Under the pieces are notes generated by a model that was given only the letters and a program-made list of their open reading frames with translations, was not told the DNA's origin and did not search any database. A stretch of DNA of 54,872 nucleotides from NCBI GenBank assembly GCA_024276425.1, contig JAJRXF010000196.1, positions 1 to 54,872 of the forward strand. The letters are read 5' to 3'. The position numbers and the translations under genes are program-made. The DNA is from Actinomycetes bacterium (GTDB lineage: Bacteria; Actinomycetota; Acidimicrobiia; Acidimicrobiales; SZUA-35). Below are positions 26,128 through 34,545 of the stretch, in pieces (position 1 is the first letter of the stretch; each line of letters opens with the position of its first letter).

Positions 26128-26142
26128 CCAGACTCAGTCTGG
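26128..26142. terminator. Hairpin between converging YdjC-like and SCP2 genes
   Basis: CCAGAC (26128-26133), loop TCA, GTCTGG (26137-26142) form a perfect 6-bp stem. It lies 25 bp past the plus-strand stop and covers the stop of the minus-strand SCP2 gene. It lacks a clear U-run, so bidirectional termination is inferred from position. Confidence 0.5.
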
Positions 26143-26487
26143 TGGCCGAAGCGAACAAACAACAGCCCGGTCATCAAGTAACTCCAAGGCAGCCAGGAGG
26201 TCACCTGTCTTGCCGGTCGCTTTGAGGTCACCCTTGGTATAGGCCTGGGAAAGATTGAGATCGCCGCCCAACCAGGCCTCGAACTGAGCAGCAGTGAATG
26301 GCACCGTTGCTCCAGGGTCCTCCTCAACGGCGCCGATAGCTCGGCCATCCACGATGGCGATCACAGCCTGGACCTTTTTCCCAACTCCAAAACCCACCGT
26401 TCCCATTAGTCCGGGAACCAGATCTCGTTCAGCGCTAGCCGATACCAGGGCTTCAACAAATGCTTCACTGAATTCTTCGGTGGCCAC
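26134..26487 (-). CDS. SCP2 sterol-binding-domain protein
   Basis: A 117-residue protein made of one SCP2-like domain. The pattern includes KVQAVIAIVDGRAIGAVEE, PFTAAQFEAWLGGDLNLSQA and YTKGDLKATGKTGDLLAALE, typical of lipid-carrier or sterol-carrier-protein-2-type domains in actinobacteria. These bind lipids or acyl chains; ligand and role here are unknown. It sits downstream of mca on the same strand with 56 bp between. Confidence 0.82.
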   Translation of the reverse strand: MATEEFSEAFVEALVSASAERDLVPGLMGTVGFGVGKKVQAVIAIVDGRAIGAVEEDPGATVPFTAAQFEAWLGGDLNLSQAYTKGDLKATGKTGDLLAALELLDDRAVVCSLRPPD

Positions 26488-26543
26488 TATTGGCTCCTTG
26501 TGCGGGCTGGAGAGGGATTCCGGGGAGAAAGTCAGATTGGAGG

Positions 26544-27398
26544 TCAGGTCGTTCGGGCGAAAATGTCAGATTCGATCTCGCCCTGGGGAGTCATGCCAAC
26601 AGTAGAGCGAGCCAGAATGAAGTCCTCATAAGGGTAGGCCTCAACCGAAACGTCCTCGGGCAGTCCGAACCAGAACTTCTCCGTTGGGTCCACCTGGGTG
26701 GCGTGGGCCAGCAACGCTGCCTTGCGAACGTGATGCCACTGCGCAATGTCAACTCGTGTGGTGATCCGGTCGTCCTGAGAAGGTCGATCAAACCATCGCT
26801 TGTCAAATGGAGACTCAAGTTTCAAGCGTTCGTAGGCTTGGTGGTAGGCCAGCATACGCGCCCGACTCCACATCGAGTAGTAGAGCTTTTGTGGCGCCCA
26901 GGGTTCACCGGCATCTGGATACCAGGCGGCATCTCCAGAGCGTTCGAACGCCCGAACGCTTACCTCGTGAACCTGCAGATGATCAGGATGGCGGTAACCC
27001 TGCTGATCATCACTGTAGGTTATGACAACATGAGGACGCACCCGCCGAAAGATGGCTACGAGCCTCCCCACTGCCTCATCTAGATCTGCCCTCGCGAAGC
27101 AACGCTGGTCGGCGTTGGCCTCGCTGTTAGCCATACCGGAATCTCGATATCCCAACATGATCAATTCGTGGTAGCCAATAATCTTGACTGATTCGGCCAA
27201 CTCTGCGGCGCGGACCTCGGTTAGATTCGCCTTCACCTCGGGTCGATCCATGGTCGGATTGATGATGTCACCAGCTTCTCCGCCGGTGGCACAAACCAGG
27301 AAGGCTTCGTGGCCTTGAGCCACCGCCTTAGCCGTGGTGGGAGCGCCCTTGGACGCTTCGTCATCGGGGTGGGCATGGACACTGAGGAGGCGGGCCAT
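26544..27398 (-). CDS. mca: Mycothiol S-conjugate amidase
   Basis: A 284-residue zinc amidohydrolase of the MshB/Mca family. The metal site is LSVHAHPDDEASKGA at the N-terminus and YRHPDHLQVH in the middle; ATGGEAGDIINP and ITYSDDQQ are family segments. Mca cleaves the amide of mycothiol conjugates, releasing a mercapturic acid for export and GlcN-Ins for recycling. MshB, which deacetylates GlcNAc-Ins, is a close relative. The C-terminal extension with KFWFGLPEDVSVEAYPYEDF and the length favour Mca. The gene indicates that the organism uses mycothiol. Confidence 0.92.
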   Translation of the reverse strand: MARLLSVHAHPDDEASKGAPTTAKAVAQGHEAFLVCATGGEAGDIINPTMDRPEVKANLTEVRAAELAESVKIIGYHELIMLGYRDSGMANSEANADQRCFARADLDEAVGRLVAIFRRVRPHVVITYSDDQQGYRHPDHLQVHEVSVRAFERSGDAAWYPDAGEPWAPQKLYYSMWSRARMLAYHQAYERLKLESPFDKRWFDRPSQDDRITTRVDIAQWHHVRKAALLAHATQVDPTEKFWFGLPEDVSVEAYPYEDFILARSTVGMTPQGEIESDIFARTT

Positions 27399-27462
27399 CC
27401 CAGCAGGCTAATCCGAGATTAGTGAACTGCTCCCGGGAAGCTTGCTGGGCCCGCCCAGCCTT

Positions 27463-27512
27463 CGTCTTTGGAGTATCGGTGCCCAAACGTCTTTGGAGTA
27501 TCGGTGGCCAAA
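27463..27512 (+). repeat. 25-bp tandem duplication between mca and nfeD
   Basis: CGTCTTTGGAGTATCGGTGC+CCAAA (27463-27487) is followed directly by the same 25 bp with one mismatch (27488-27512). It lies in the 202-bp divergent gap between mca and the NfeD-like gene. It may carry promoter elements for either side, or be a slippage duplication without function. Nothing else is seen in the gap. Confidence 0.93.
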
Positions 27513-27600
27513 TCTGAAAAAGTACCGGGAACCAAGACTTTGCCGCGTGACGTTACTACTGTCACCTATCACGGTTGTGACCGAACGAGGGAGGGACCCA

Positions 27601-28077
27601 ATGGATAGTTTGGATAACCCAGCAGTATGGGGATTGATCTGGATAGGCCTCGCCGCCACTCTGGCCGTAATCGAGATTGTCGCGATTGGTGGATTCTTTT
27701 TGGTCCCCTTTGCCATCGGAGCCCTCGTCGCCGCGGTCATCAGTTTTCTTGGCGCCCCGATTCCAATTGGATTCGCCGCTTTTGTCATCGTCTCACTCGG
27801 CACATTCTATTTGTTGCGACCCTTGGCCAAGCGCATGGAACTAAACCTTCCTAACCCCATTGGGGTTGGGGCAAACCGTCTAATCGGTCACACCGGCCAA
27901 GTGCTCGAAGATATCCCCCAGGGTCTCTCGAAATCGGGCATGGTCCAGATTGCTGGCGAACGATGGCGAGCCGAGGGCCGAGATGGTATGGGAATCATGG
28001 CTCGCACCCCAATCACCATTATCGAGGTGAAGGGCACACGGGTTATCGTCGAGCCAATCACCCCAGAAGAGTTCTAG
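27601..28077 (+). CDS. NfeD-like membrane protein
   Basis: 158 residues with three membrane segments (VWGLIWIGLAATLAVIEIV, FFLVPFAIGALVAAVISFL, IGFAAFVIVSLGTFYLL), then a C-terminal OB-fold: LIGHTGQVLEDIPQGLSKSG and VQIAGERWRAEG, ending IEVKGTRVIVEPI. That is the short NfeD type that partners stomatin/SPFH proteins, and an SPFH gene follows 48 bp downstream. ATG 27601 has GGGAGGGACCCA directly upstream. Confidence 0.9.
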   Translation: MDSLDNPAVWGLIWIGLAATLAVIEIVAIGGFFLVPFAIGALVAAVISFLGAPIPIGFAAFVIVSLGTFYLLRPLAKRMELNLPNPIGVGANRLIGHTGQVLEDIPQGLSKSGMVQIAGERWRAEGRDGMGIMARTPITIIEVKGTRVIVEPITPEEF

Positions 28078-28081
28078 TTCT

Positions 28082-28100
28082 CCCGTCATCCACTGACGGG
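28082..28100 (+). terminator. Hairpin between nfeD-like and SPFH genes
   Basis: CCCGTCA (28082-28088), loop TCCAC, TGACGGG (28094-28100) form a perfect 7-bp stem in the 48-bp gap, with no U-run. It might attenuate or process the nfeD-SPFH transcript; full termination is unlikely because an AAGAAGGG ribosome-binding site follows before ATG 28126. Confidence 0.45.
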
Positions 28101-28125
28101 CCATCATCAGAAAGAAGGGTACATT

Positions 28126-29232
28126 ATGGCCACAGCTCTAGGCGGCCTCATCACTGTTATCATCGTACTGCTCGGCGTTTACGTTGCCGCCGGAGTCCGC
28201 ATTGTCCGGCCATATCAACGGGGTGTCATCGAACGTCTGGGACGCTATAAGGAGACAACCGAACCTGGCCTTCGTCTCATCGCCCCCTTCATCGAGTCGA
28301 TGAAGAAAGTAGACATGCGCGAGCAAGTTATTGACGTTCCTCCCCAAGAAGTCATCACCGAAGACAACGTGACCGCCGCGGTCGATGCCGTTGTCTACTT
28401 CGAACCGACCGACCCCCAGCGACTGCTCTACAACATCTCCAACTTTGTCCTCGCCATCACCAAGCTGTCCCAGACCAACCTTCGTAACGTGATCGGTGAA
28501 ATGACCTTGGACGAAGCCTTCACCTCCCGCGAGCGAGTGAACAATACTCTGCGTGAAATCCTGGATGAAGCCACCGACAAATGGGGCGTGCGCGTCGTGC
28601 GAGTTGAAATCCAGCGCATTGATCCACCGGCTGATGTGATGCACGCCATGCACGAACAGATGAAGGCCGAGCGAACGAGGCGGGCGGTGGTTACCGAAGC
28701 CGAAGGATCACGCGAAGCCGCCATTACCCGAGCCGAGGGCGAAAAGCAGTCAGCCATCCTGAGCGCTGAAGGCCGAAAGCAGAAAGATATTCTCAACGCT
28801 GAGGGCGAGGCCCAAGCCGTACGCCTCAACGCCGAGGCCGAACAATACCGCCAAGAAGTAGTTGCGGCCGGTGAAGCTAACGCCATCCAGTCGGTTTTTG
28901 GAGCTATTCACAGCGCAGGCACCGATGACCGCGTCATCGCCATCAAGTACCTGGAGGCCTTGCAAGGCATCGCCAATGGCCAAGCAACCAAGATCTTCCT
29001 TCCAACGGAGATGGGGGCAACCTTGGGTGCGCTCGGCGGTATTGCCGAGCTCTTCAAGGAAGACGCTTCCGGGGCCACCCAAGGCAATAGCGGAATGGAT
29101 GATCGAAAGGTTCTGGCCACAACCACAGCAACCGCCAAGCCAATGGCTGCAGCACCTGTTCGGCCGGCCAATCCGGGCCAGCCCCAGCACAAGCCGCCCA
29201 CTCCGCCAACGCCTCCTCCACCGGGCTCCTAA
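28126..29232 (+). CDS. SPFH/band-7 (stomatin/slipin-like) membrane protein
   Basis: 368 residues. An N-terminal membrane segment ([19 protein letters not shown]) is followed by the SPFH domain: [20 protein letters not shown], then [17 protein letters not shown], and [17 protein letters not shown]. An Ala/Glu-rich coiled coil ([20 protein letters not shown]) and a Pro-rich C-terminus complete it. Such proteins form oligomeric membrane microdomain scaffolds with NfeD partners. The NfeD-SPFH pairing here is the standard bacterial operon. Confidence 0.93.
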   Translation: MATALGGLITVIIVLLGVYVAAGVRIVRPYQRGVIERLGRYKETTEPGLRLIAPFIESMKKVDMREQVIDVPPQEVITEDNVTAAVDAVVYFEPTDPQRLLYNISNFVLAITKLSQTNLRNVIGEMTLDEAFTSRERVNNTLREILDEATDKWGVRVVRVEIQRIDPPADVMHAMHEQMKAERTRRAVVTEAEGSREAAITRAEGEKQSAILSAEGRKQKDILNAEGEAQAVRLNAEAEQYRQEVVAAGEANAIQSVFGAIHSAGTDDRVIAIKYLEALQGIANGQATKIFLPTEMGATLGALGGIAELFKEDASGATQGNSGMDDRKVLATTTATAKPMAAAPVRPANPGQPQHKPPTPPTPPPPGS

Positions 29233-29247
29233 ATCCCTCGGGAGGTG

Positions 29248-30462
29248 CTAGCTCAAGGGTTCAAGTTCGAACTCTCCCTCGTCATCCTCAACCAGGTTCC
29301 ACCCCAGCATCTCGGCCAAGGCCTCCCGCCCCTCCTCGGGCCCACTGGCCAAGACCTGGTCACCGGGTAACAGTTTCACCTCACTTCGCGGACGGTATTG
29401 GTAGTGCCCGTCTCGATCAATAGCCAGGACGTTGAAGCCCGGCTCGATCGGTAACTCCAATTGAGCCAGCGACTTGCCAGCGGCCTTGGATTCATGTGCC
29501 ACCGGAAGCCGAACCACCACGTCATCGGTATCGCCAAGGGCAATTCCAAGCACCGGGTGAAGGTCACTTGACTTCTCCACCAGCCAGACCATGGACTGGG
29601 CTTGATCCCCAAGGTCCTCCGCTGCCGTTCCCAAGTGAAGCAAGCCACGCAGGGGACTTGGGTCAACCCCGTCGCTGGCCGACCTCAACACCCACAGTTC
29701 CAAGCGATGATTCATCTCGTCTAGACGGTCCTCAAGATGACGGACTTCTGCGGCCAAGCTTCGGTCTCGATAAACCAGGGCTGAGTAGGCCAGGCCAACC
29801 GCAACCTCGGAGAGATTCTTCATTTCAACCAGGGTGTCAATGGCACGGTCGAGATCGGTAAGGGTGGCGGACTCAATTTGTTCGGGTGGCTTGTAGGTCG
29901 AAGCCCCGGCAAGCTCGCGAAGTCGCTCAATGCCATCGGGTGAACCGCGCAAAAACAATACGTCATTTGGCAACAAGATCTCTTCGCCATCCGGGTCAAT
30001 GATCCAACTCCGACCCCGACGAATGGCCATGACCCGAAGGCCAGTCACCGTCGGCAACTCAAATGATGACAATGGTCGATTGGCGAAATGAGATCCGTCA
30101 GCAACCTCCACTCGATGCGAGATCTCCTCCGCCGCAGCCATGTCGACCACCAGTTCTCGCGGAATACCAAGGCGACGAGTCACGATCCTGGCGATATCAA
30201 CAGCATCGTTGCCAATTCTCTCAACGGCAGAGATCACTTGAAGCACCGCCGACATTGCTTCGGCCTCTCGCGGATTACGAACCGCTACCACGCAAAGGGC
30301 GCGCATGTCGTGCACCAACTCACTAATCTGGCTTTCAAGTTCGTCTACCTCGTCTGCCATATCCGGATCGTCGAAAAAGACCGAAGCATAGGCCAGATCC
30401 ACCATCAACTCGCTGGTGTCCTTGGCCTCAATCAACATCTCTCGCAGGTTCTTTGATTCCAC
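29248..30462 (-). CDS. Duplicated PhoU-like/TrkA-C regulatory protein
   Basis: 404 residues built as two repeats. Each has a PhoU-like helical bundle (about residues 1-100 and 205-300; LREMLIEAKDTSELMVDLAY and LDRAIDTLVEMKNLSEVAVG align) followed by a TrkA_C/RCK-type domain. The first TrkA_C has VTGLRVMAIRRGRSWIID and LLPNDVLFLRGS; the second has PGFNVLAIDRDGHY and LLPGDQVLASGP. TrkA_C domains bind nucleotide or cyclic-di-AMP-type ligands in K+/ion channels. The downstream gene on the same strand direction (30510-31808) is an MgtE-type divalent-cation transporter, so this is likely its cytoplasmic regulator. Confidence 0.85.
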   Translation of the reverse strand: MESKNLREMLIEAKDTSELMVDLAYASVFFDDPDMADEVDELESQISELVHDMRALCVVAVRNPREAEAMSAVLQVISAVERIGNDAVDIARIVTRRLGIPRELVVDMAAAEEISHRVEVADGSHFANRPLSSFELPTVTGLRVMAIRRGRSWIIDPDGEEILLPNDVLFLRGSPDGIERLRELAGASTYKPPEQIESATLTDLDRAIDTLVEMKNLSEVAVGLAYSALVYRDRSLAAEVRHLEDRLDEMNHRLELWVLRSASDGVDPSPLRGLLHLGTAAEDLGDQAQSMVWLVEKSSDLHPVLGIALGDTDDVVVRLPVAHESKAAGKSLAQLELPIEPGFNVLAIDRDGHYQYRPRSEVKLLPGDQVLASGPEEGREALAEMLGWNLVEDDEGEFELEPLS

Positions 30463-30509
30463 GTCCCTCTACCTCGCCATACGGTCTAGCCGTCTATCCA
30501 ACAACACGA

Positions 30510-31808
30510 TCATGTCACTCCCCAGATCGTCACCGCTGCGACGAGCGTCAAGGCCCCAACCACATCCAAGGATGCGGTGACAATGGGGATACCAAGATTG
30601 TCCGGGTCCAGTCCAAAGCGGACAACGGTCAGCGTTCCGTAATATGCCACGATCAGAACGAAAAATGTGGCCACAAGACCAGCGCTAAACACGACCGCCG
30701 CCAACGAAATGAGGCCAGGCGAGTCTCCATCAAGCAAGAACGCTGCCCCCTCGGCCAACAGAACGAGAAAACCGAAAACCGGCCCGGCCAGAGCCAGGGT
30801 GAATCCCATGTCCGAGCGGGCGGTTCCATGCGGGATTAGAGAAGCCTCGATCATTCCCAAATGAACCTTGGTTGACAGCCTGTTGGCCAGAATACCGCCC
30901 AAGGCTCCAGCCGACCCGAGATAGCCGGGGAGGAGAACAAGGAAGACCCAAACCAACTTGCCTTCCGCCGACTCGATAGCGGTGCCAGCCCCCAAGCTAA
31001 GTACTCCAGCGGCGATGAGCACTGGTAAGGACTCAAGAACAATCCGCTTGGCCCGGCCTAGCGAGGATCGGGCCAACCACAAAAGCCCGGCTCCGGTGAA
31101 AACAAGCGATACCACCGCCACCAGGTCGGTCAACAAGCCCCGATCAAGCAAGGCCGTACTCAACAACAGCGCAGGCAACGTTATGACGTCGCTCGCCGCC
31201 GTTACCAATGGAGCCGTCACATTGTCGAGATCCCAGCCAAACCGCACCGACGCAACGGTCAGGGCTAAGGCCGCACCAAGCACCACGACCGAGGCCAGCA
31301 AACCACCGACGACGGAAACAACCACGAAGTCCATGAACCCAATCGGTTCGCCGCCCCCCCTCCCAAGAGTCCGAGCAAAAAGCTCTGCGAAACCCGCCAA
31401 CCCGATCCCAGCGGCCAAGGAATTCATCAGTACGGCAATGAGATTTTGCCCAAGTATAGAATCTGGTCGGAAGCTCCAGCTAAAGGTGCCAGTTTGTATA
31501 GACGTCGATAGGCGACTGCCAAAGGCGCCAAATGCATTGCCCCGCAGGCCAATGGAAGCGGGAATAAACAAAAGCAGCCCTGGTAGCGCAGCAAACTGAT
31601 CGATTCTGGAGGCCAACGTTAGACCGGCAATAATGCTTGCCACGGCCGACACAGCGAGCGCACCAAGGCTCTGACGAACGTCCGCGCGGTCTGGCCCAAG
31701 AAAGCCAGCGCGCAACAACCCCGTCGGAGACAACCGTTGCCGTGGACGCCAACCAAGGCGCGAGGATCCCCCAACACGACCTTGGCGTCGGTTCCGGCGA
31801 TCGTTCAT
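30510..31808 (-). CDS. MgtE-type divalent-cation transporter (duplicated domain)
   Basis: 432 residues, about ten membrane segments, arranged as two MgtE-like integral domains. The halves are recognisable by PGLLLFIPASIGLRGNAFGA and PGYLGSAGALGGILANRLST. The N-terminal cytosolic sensing and CBS domains of classical MgtE are absent. This matches the SLC41-type prokaryotic transporters of Mg2+ and related cations. It is transcribed just ahead of the PhoU/TrkA-C gene, 47 bp away. Start ATG 31808 is chosen because the longer frame to 31853 is rich in Arg/Gly and near the divergent PEBP gene; ATG 31817 is possible. Confidence 0.85.
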   Translation of the reverse strand: MNDRRNRRQGRVGGSSRLGWRPRQRLSPTGLLRAGFLGPDRADVRQSLGALAVSAVASIIAGLTLASRIDQFAALPGLLLFIPASIGLRGNAFGAFGSRLSTSIQTGTFSWSFRPDSILGQNLIAVLMNSLAAGIGLAGFAELFARTLGRGGGEPIGFMDFVVVSVVGGLLASVVVLGAALALTVASVRFGWDLDNVTAPLVTAASDVITLPALLLSTALLDRGLLTDLVAVVSLVFTGAGLLWLARSSLGRAKRIVLESLPVLIAAGVLSLGAGTAIESAEGKLVWVFLVLLPGYLGSAGALGGILANRLSTKVHLGMIEASLIPHGTARSDMGFTLALAGPVFGFLVLLAEGAAFLLDGDSPGLISLAAVVFSAGLVATFFVLIVAYYGTLTVVRFGLDPDNLGIPIVTASLDVVGALTLVAAVTIWGVT

Positions 31809-31868
31809 GGCGGGCATCGTAGCGACGTGCCACGGCCTGGCCCGTGAACCCAACTAACCTCGCCCTTC

Positions 31869-32552
31869 GTGGCGCCACCAAGATTCCCCCGTATCCGGCA
31901 ATACCGGTTGCCATCTCTTCCGCAGCCATCTCTTCCGCTGCTTCGTCTCATCCCCTGGTTTTTGGCGATGTTTGCCTTGGGTCTCGCTGCCTGCGCCAAC
32001 GATGGTCGGAACCTGGCAGCAGCCCAAGACTGGCAAACCACAACCACGAGGCCACCCCCTCCGACCTCGGCTCCTCTCCAAAGCGTTGGGGCATCAGGGG
32101 TATCTCTCAGCAGTCCAGACTTCGAGGCCGGAGGAGTTGCGCCGCCTCTCAGCCGTTGTGACGGAGCCAATGTCTTCCCAAGCTTGAACATCAAGGGCGT
32201 TCCAGACAACGCAGTCGAGCTAGCTGTGACCCTTAGCGACCAGACCGACCCAAAACTCCCTGTTCTTCTCTGGCTAATGGGTGGCATTTCGCCAGACCGG
32301 ACGGAGTTGCCTTCTGGAATCTTGCCCACTGGCGCCTATGAAACTCTAAACGATTACGGCCAATACGGTTGGGGTAACCCTTGTCTTGAATCCTTGGCTG
32401 GTGGCACTCGAGACCTTCAGTTCAGGCTGTACATCCTGGAGCAACCGGCCGACATCGAAGCCGGGGACCCCGGCAACGAGGCCTGGGATACCCTGGCTGC
32501 GGTTGCCGTTGACAGTGCGACCATGCTCATGCTCATCGAGGGAACCGGCTAG
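31869..32552 (+). CDS. PEBP (YbhB/YbcL-like) lipoprotein
   Basis: 227 residues from GTG 31869. The lipoprotein signal is MFALGLAACANDG (lipobox LAAC). The mature part has a Thr/Pro linker and a phosphatidylethanolamine-binding-protein fold: LSSPDFEAGGVAPPLSRCDG, LNIKGVPDNAVELAVTLSDQ, LWLMGGISPDRTELPSG. In YbhB/YbcL members the central segment is usually DPDAP...HW; here it is DPKLPVLLW, so the ligand site is changed. Its role is unknown. Confidence 0.78.
   Translation: MAPPRFPRIRQYRLPSLPQPSLPLLRLIPWFLAMFALGLAACANDGRNLAAAQDWQTTTTRPPPPTSAPLQSVGASGVSLSSPDFEAGGVAPPLSRCDGANVFPSLNIKGVPDNAVELAVTLSDQTDPKLPVLLWLMGGISPDRTELPSGILPTGAYETLNDYGQYGWGNPCLESLAGGTRDLQFRLYILEQPADIEAGDPGNEAWDTLAAVAVDSATMLMLIEGTG
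31911..31940 (+). repeat. 15-bp tandem duplication in the PEBP signal-peptide region
   Basis: CCATCTCTTCCGCAG and CCATCTCTTCCGCTG are adjacent, differing at one base, within the N-terminal coding region of the lipoprotein. In frame; it lengthens the N-terminal region ahead of the hydrophobic core. Confidence 0.85.
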
Positions 32553-32624
32553 CGTTTAGCGGTCGGCTTGCAGCACCAGCGAAGAAAACCAGTGGCACAA
32601 AGTTCGTACTCGAGAGGTTTCACG

Positions 32625-33632
32625 ATGCCCCAAACCCAGCCAGCCAAAATCAACACAGTCTCGAATCCGGTTCCATCATCGCCTGTGCCCTCCGCCGCTC
32701 GGATCTACGTTGCGGGACATCGCGGCCTGGTCGGCTCAGCTATTCTTCGACGCCTTGAGGCCCAGGGCTACACCAACGTCTTGACCGCCAGCCGTGACGA
32801 AGTTGACCTACGAATGCAAGCAGAGGTCAATCACTGGTTTGAGCAGAACAGGCCAGAATATGTCTACCTCGTAGCGGGGACCGTCGGTGGAATCATGGCC
32901 AACTCCACCCGTCCAGCAGAGTTCCTCTACGACAACTTGATGATTCACGGTACGGTCATCGAGGCCGCTCGTCAGACCAACGTCACCAAGCTTTTATACC
33001 TTGGGTCAAGCTGCATCTATCCCCGCCAAGCCGCCCAGCCCATAAGCGAAGAGGCCTTACTGAGCGGACCGCTTGAACCAACGAACGAAGGCTACGCACT
33101 AGCCAAAATCGCTGGAATCAAGCTGTGTGCGGCCTACCGCCGCCAATATGGATGCGACTTCATTTCGGCCATGCCAACCAACCTGTATGGCCCAGGTGAC
33201 AACTTTGACCTGACAGCCTCACATGTCATCCCCGCGCTCATGCGCAAATTCCACGAAGCCAAGCTCAGCCAGCGCCCCGAAGTTTCGATCTGGGGGACTG
33301 GTTCAGCCATGCGTGAGTTTCTCCACGTTGATGACCTGGCGGCGGCGTGCCTGTTTTTGATGGACAACTATTCAAGCGAAGTTCACATCAATGTGGGAAC
33401 TGGTGAGGATCTCTCAATCCGATCGCTGGCCGAAGCAGTTCGTCTCGTTGTGTATCCCGAAGCTGAACTCGTCTTCGATAGCTCCAAGCCAGACGGCATG
33501 CCACGCAAGGTTCTCGACGTTGGTCGGCTCCACCGCCAAGGATGGAAACACGAGATCGATTTCCGTGATGGGCTGGAATCGACCTACCGTTGGTTTGTTG
33601 AGCATCAAAGTGATGCTCGCGGTATCCGCTAG
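32625..33632 (+). CDS. fcl: GDP-L-fucose synthase
   Basis: 335 residues of the extended SDR epimerase/reductase type, catalysing 3,5-epimerisation and reduction of GDP-4-keto-6-deoxymannose to GDP-L-fucose. Signatures: VAGHRGLVGSAILRRLEAQG (cofactor), then EYVYLVAGTVGGIMANSTRP, LLYLGSSCIYPRQAAQPISE, GYALAKIAGIKLCAAYRRQY (YxxxK) and MPTNLYGPGDNFDLTASHVI. The GMD partner is not nearby. Start ATG 32625 has GAGAGG upstream, preferred over 32568. It implies fucose or a related 6-deoxysugar in surface polysaccharides. Confidence 0.92.
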   Translation: MPQTQPAKINTVSNPVPSSPVPSAARIYVAGHRGLVGSAILRRLEAQGYTNVLTASRDEVDLRMQAEVNHWFEQNRPEYVYLVAGTVGGIMANSTRPAEFLYDNLMIHGTVIEAARQTNVTKLLYLGSSCIYPRQAAQPISEEALLSGPLEPTNEGYALAKIAGIKLCAAYRRQYGCDFISAMPTNLYGPGDNFDLTASHVIPALMRKFHEAKLSQRPEVSIWGTGSAMREFLHVDDLAAACLFLMDNYSSEVHINVGTGEDLSIRSLAEAVRLVVYPEAELVFDSSKPDGMPRKVLDVGRLHRQGWKHEIDFRDGLESTYRWFVEHQSDARGIR

Positions 33633-33635
33633 CCA

Positions 33636-33663
33636 CGACTTGTCCGAGACGACTTGTTCGAGT
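33636..33663 (+). repeat. 14-bp near-perfect tandem repeat
   Basis: CGACTTGTCCGAGA and CGACTTGTTCGAGT are adjacent, with two mismatches, in the gap between fcl and the NUDIX gene. Confidence 0.75.
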
Positions 33664-33684
33664 TGACGAGAACAACGGAGATTG

Positions 33685-34527
33685 GTGTCAGTTCCCCCCG
33701 ACCGGTATAGGCGCTATGCCCACCTCGACTTCGACCCAGTCGAAGTTCCCATTGTGCCTGCTGCCACCGTTCTACTACTCGACGATCGGCCGGATCTCCA
33801 CGTTCTCATGCTTCGTAGAACCACCAGGGTTGTCTTTGCTCCCGACAGTTGGGTCTTTCCTGGTGGCCGGGTCGACCCCCAGGACCACGAGGCTGACTTT
33901 GACAAGGTAAGTCATGGCCTCAGCGACCGCGAGGCGTCTTCGATGCTTGGCATTAGCAAGGGTGGACTTGCCTGGTGGCTGGCAGCCTGTCGAGAGACCC
34001 TGGAGGAAGCAGGCGTGCTGCTTGTTGGAGGTGATGTCCCGGCCGATATCGATCAACTGCGGTACCGAGTCCAGGAGAATAGAGCGTCCTTTATTGACGA
34101 ACTCATCCGTCGGGATCTTCGCATTGATGCTGCGGGCATTCGAGAAGTCGCCCAGTTCATCACTCCGATAGGTTCACCTCGACGCTTCGATGCTCGCTTC
34201 TTCGTTGCACGGGCACCGAGAGACCAACAGCCAGTTCATGACAATGGAGAGATCGTGGCGTGGGAGTGGGTCCGCCCCCAGGACTGTCTCGACGGCTGGG
34301 CGGCCGGGGAACTCACCATGATGTCACCAACGATTCGAATGCTCCGCTGCTTGATTCCCCACCCCAACACCGATTCGGTTCTCACTCTTGCCGACCGTCG
34401 ACTACCTGCCAAACGAGTCCGAGTTCGTGATTCGCAGGGGGCATACCATGTTCTCCTGCCCGGGGATGCTGGTTATGATCGTGCCTCTCCCGAGGTCGAG
34501 TTCGGCTCCGTCCGGTTGTGGAAATAG
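33685..34527 (+). CDS. NUDIX hydrolase
   Basis: 280 residues with a clear NUDIX box: GGRVDPQDHE early, then ACRETLEEAGVLLVGGD, giving the G-x5-E-x7-R-E-x2-E-E-x-G-type pattern spread by a long insertion (SDREASSMLGISKGGLAWWL). The insert between the G and R-E-T-L-E-E parts is as in other actinobacterial long NUDIX proteins related to NUDT19-like CoA or nucleotide pyrophosphatases. Substrate is unknown. GGAG precedes GTG 33685 and TTG 33682. Confidence 0.85.
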   Translation: MSVPPDRYRRYAHLDFDPVEVPIVPAATVLLLDDRPDLHVLMLRRTTRVVFAPDSWVFPGGRVDPQDHEADFDKVSHGLSDREASSMLGISKGGLAWWLAACRETLEEAGVLLVGGDVPADIDQLRYRVQENRASFIDELIRRDLRIDAAGIREVAQFITPIGSPRRFDARFFVARAPRDQQPVHDNGEIVAWEWVRPQDCLDGWAAGELTMMSPTIRMLRCLIPHPNTDSVLTLADRRLPAKRVRVRDSQGAYHVLLPGDAGYDRASPEVEFGSVRLWK

Positions 34528-34545
34528 CTATTCCTTACGTGGCAC

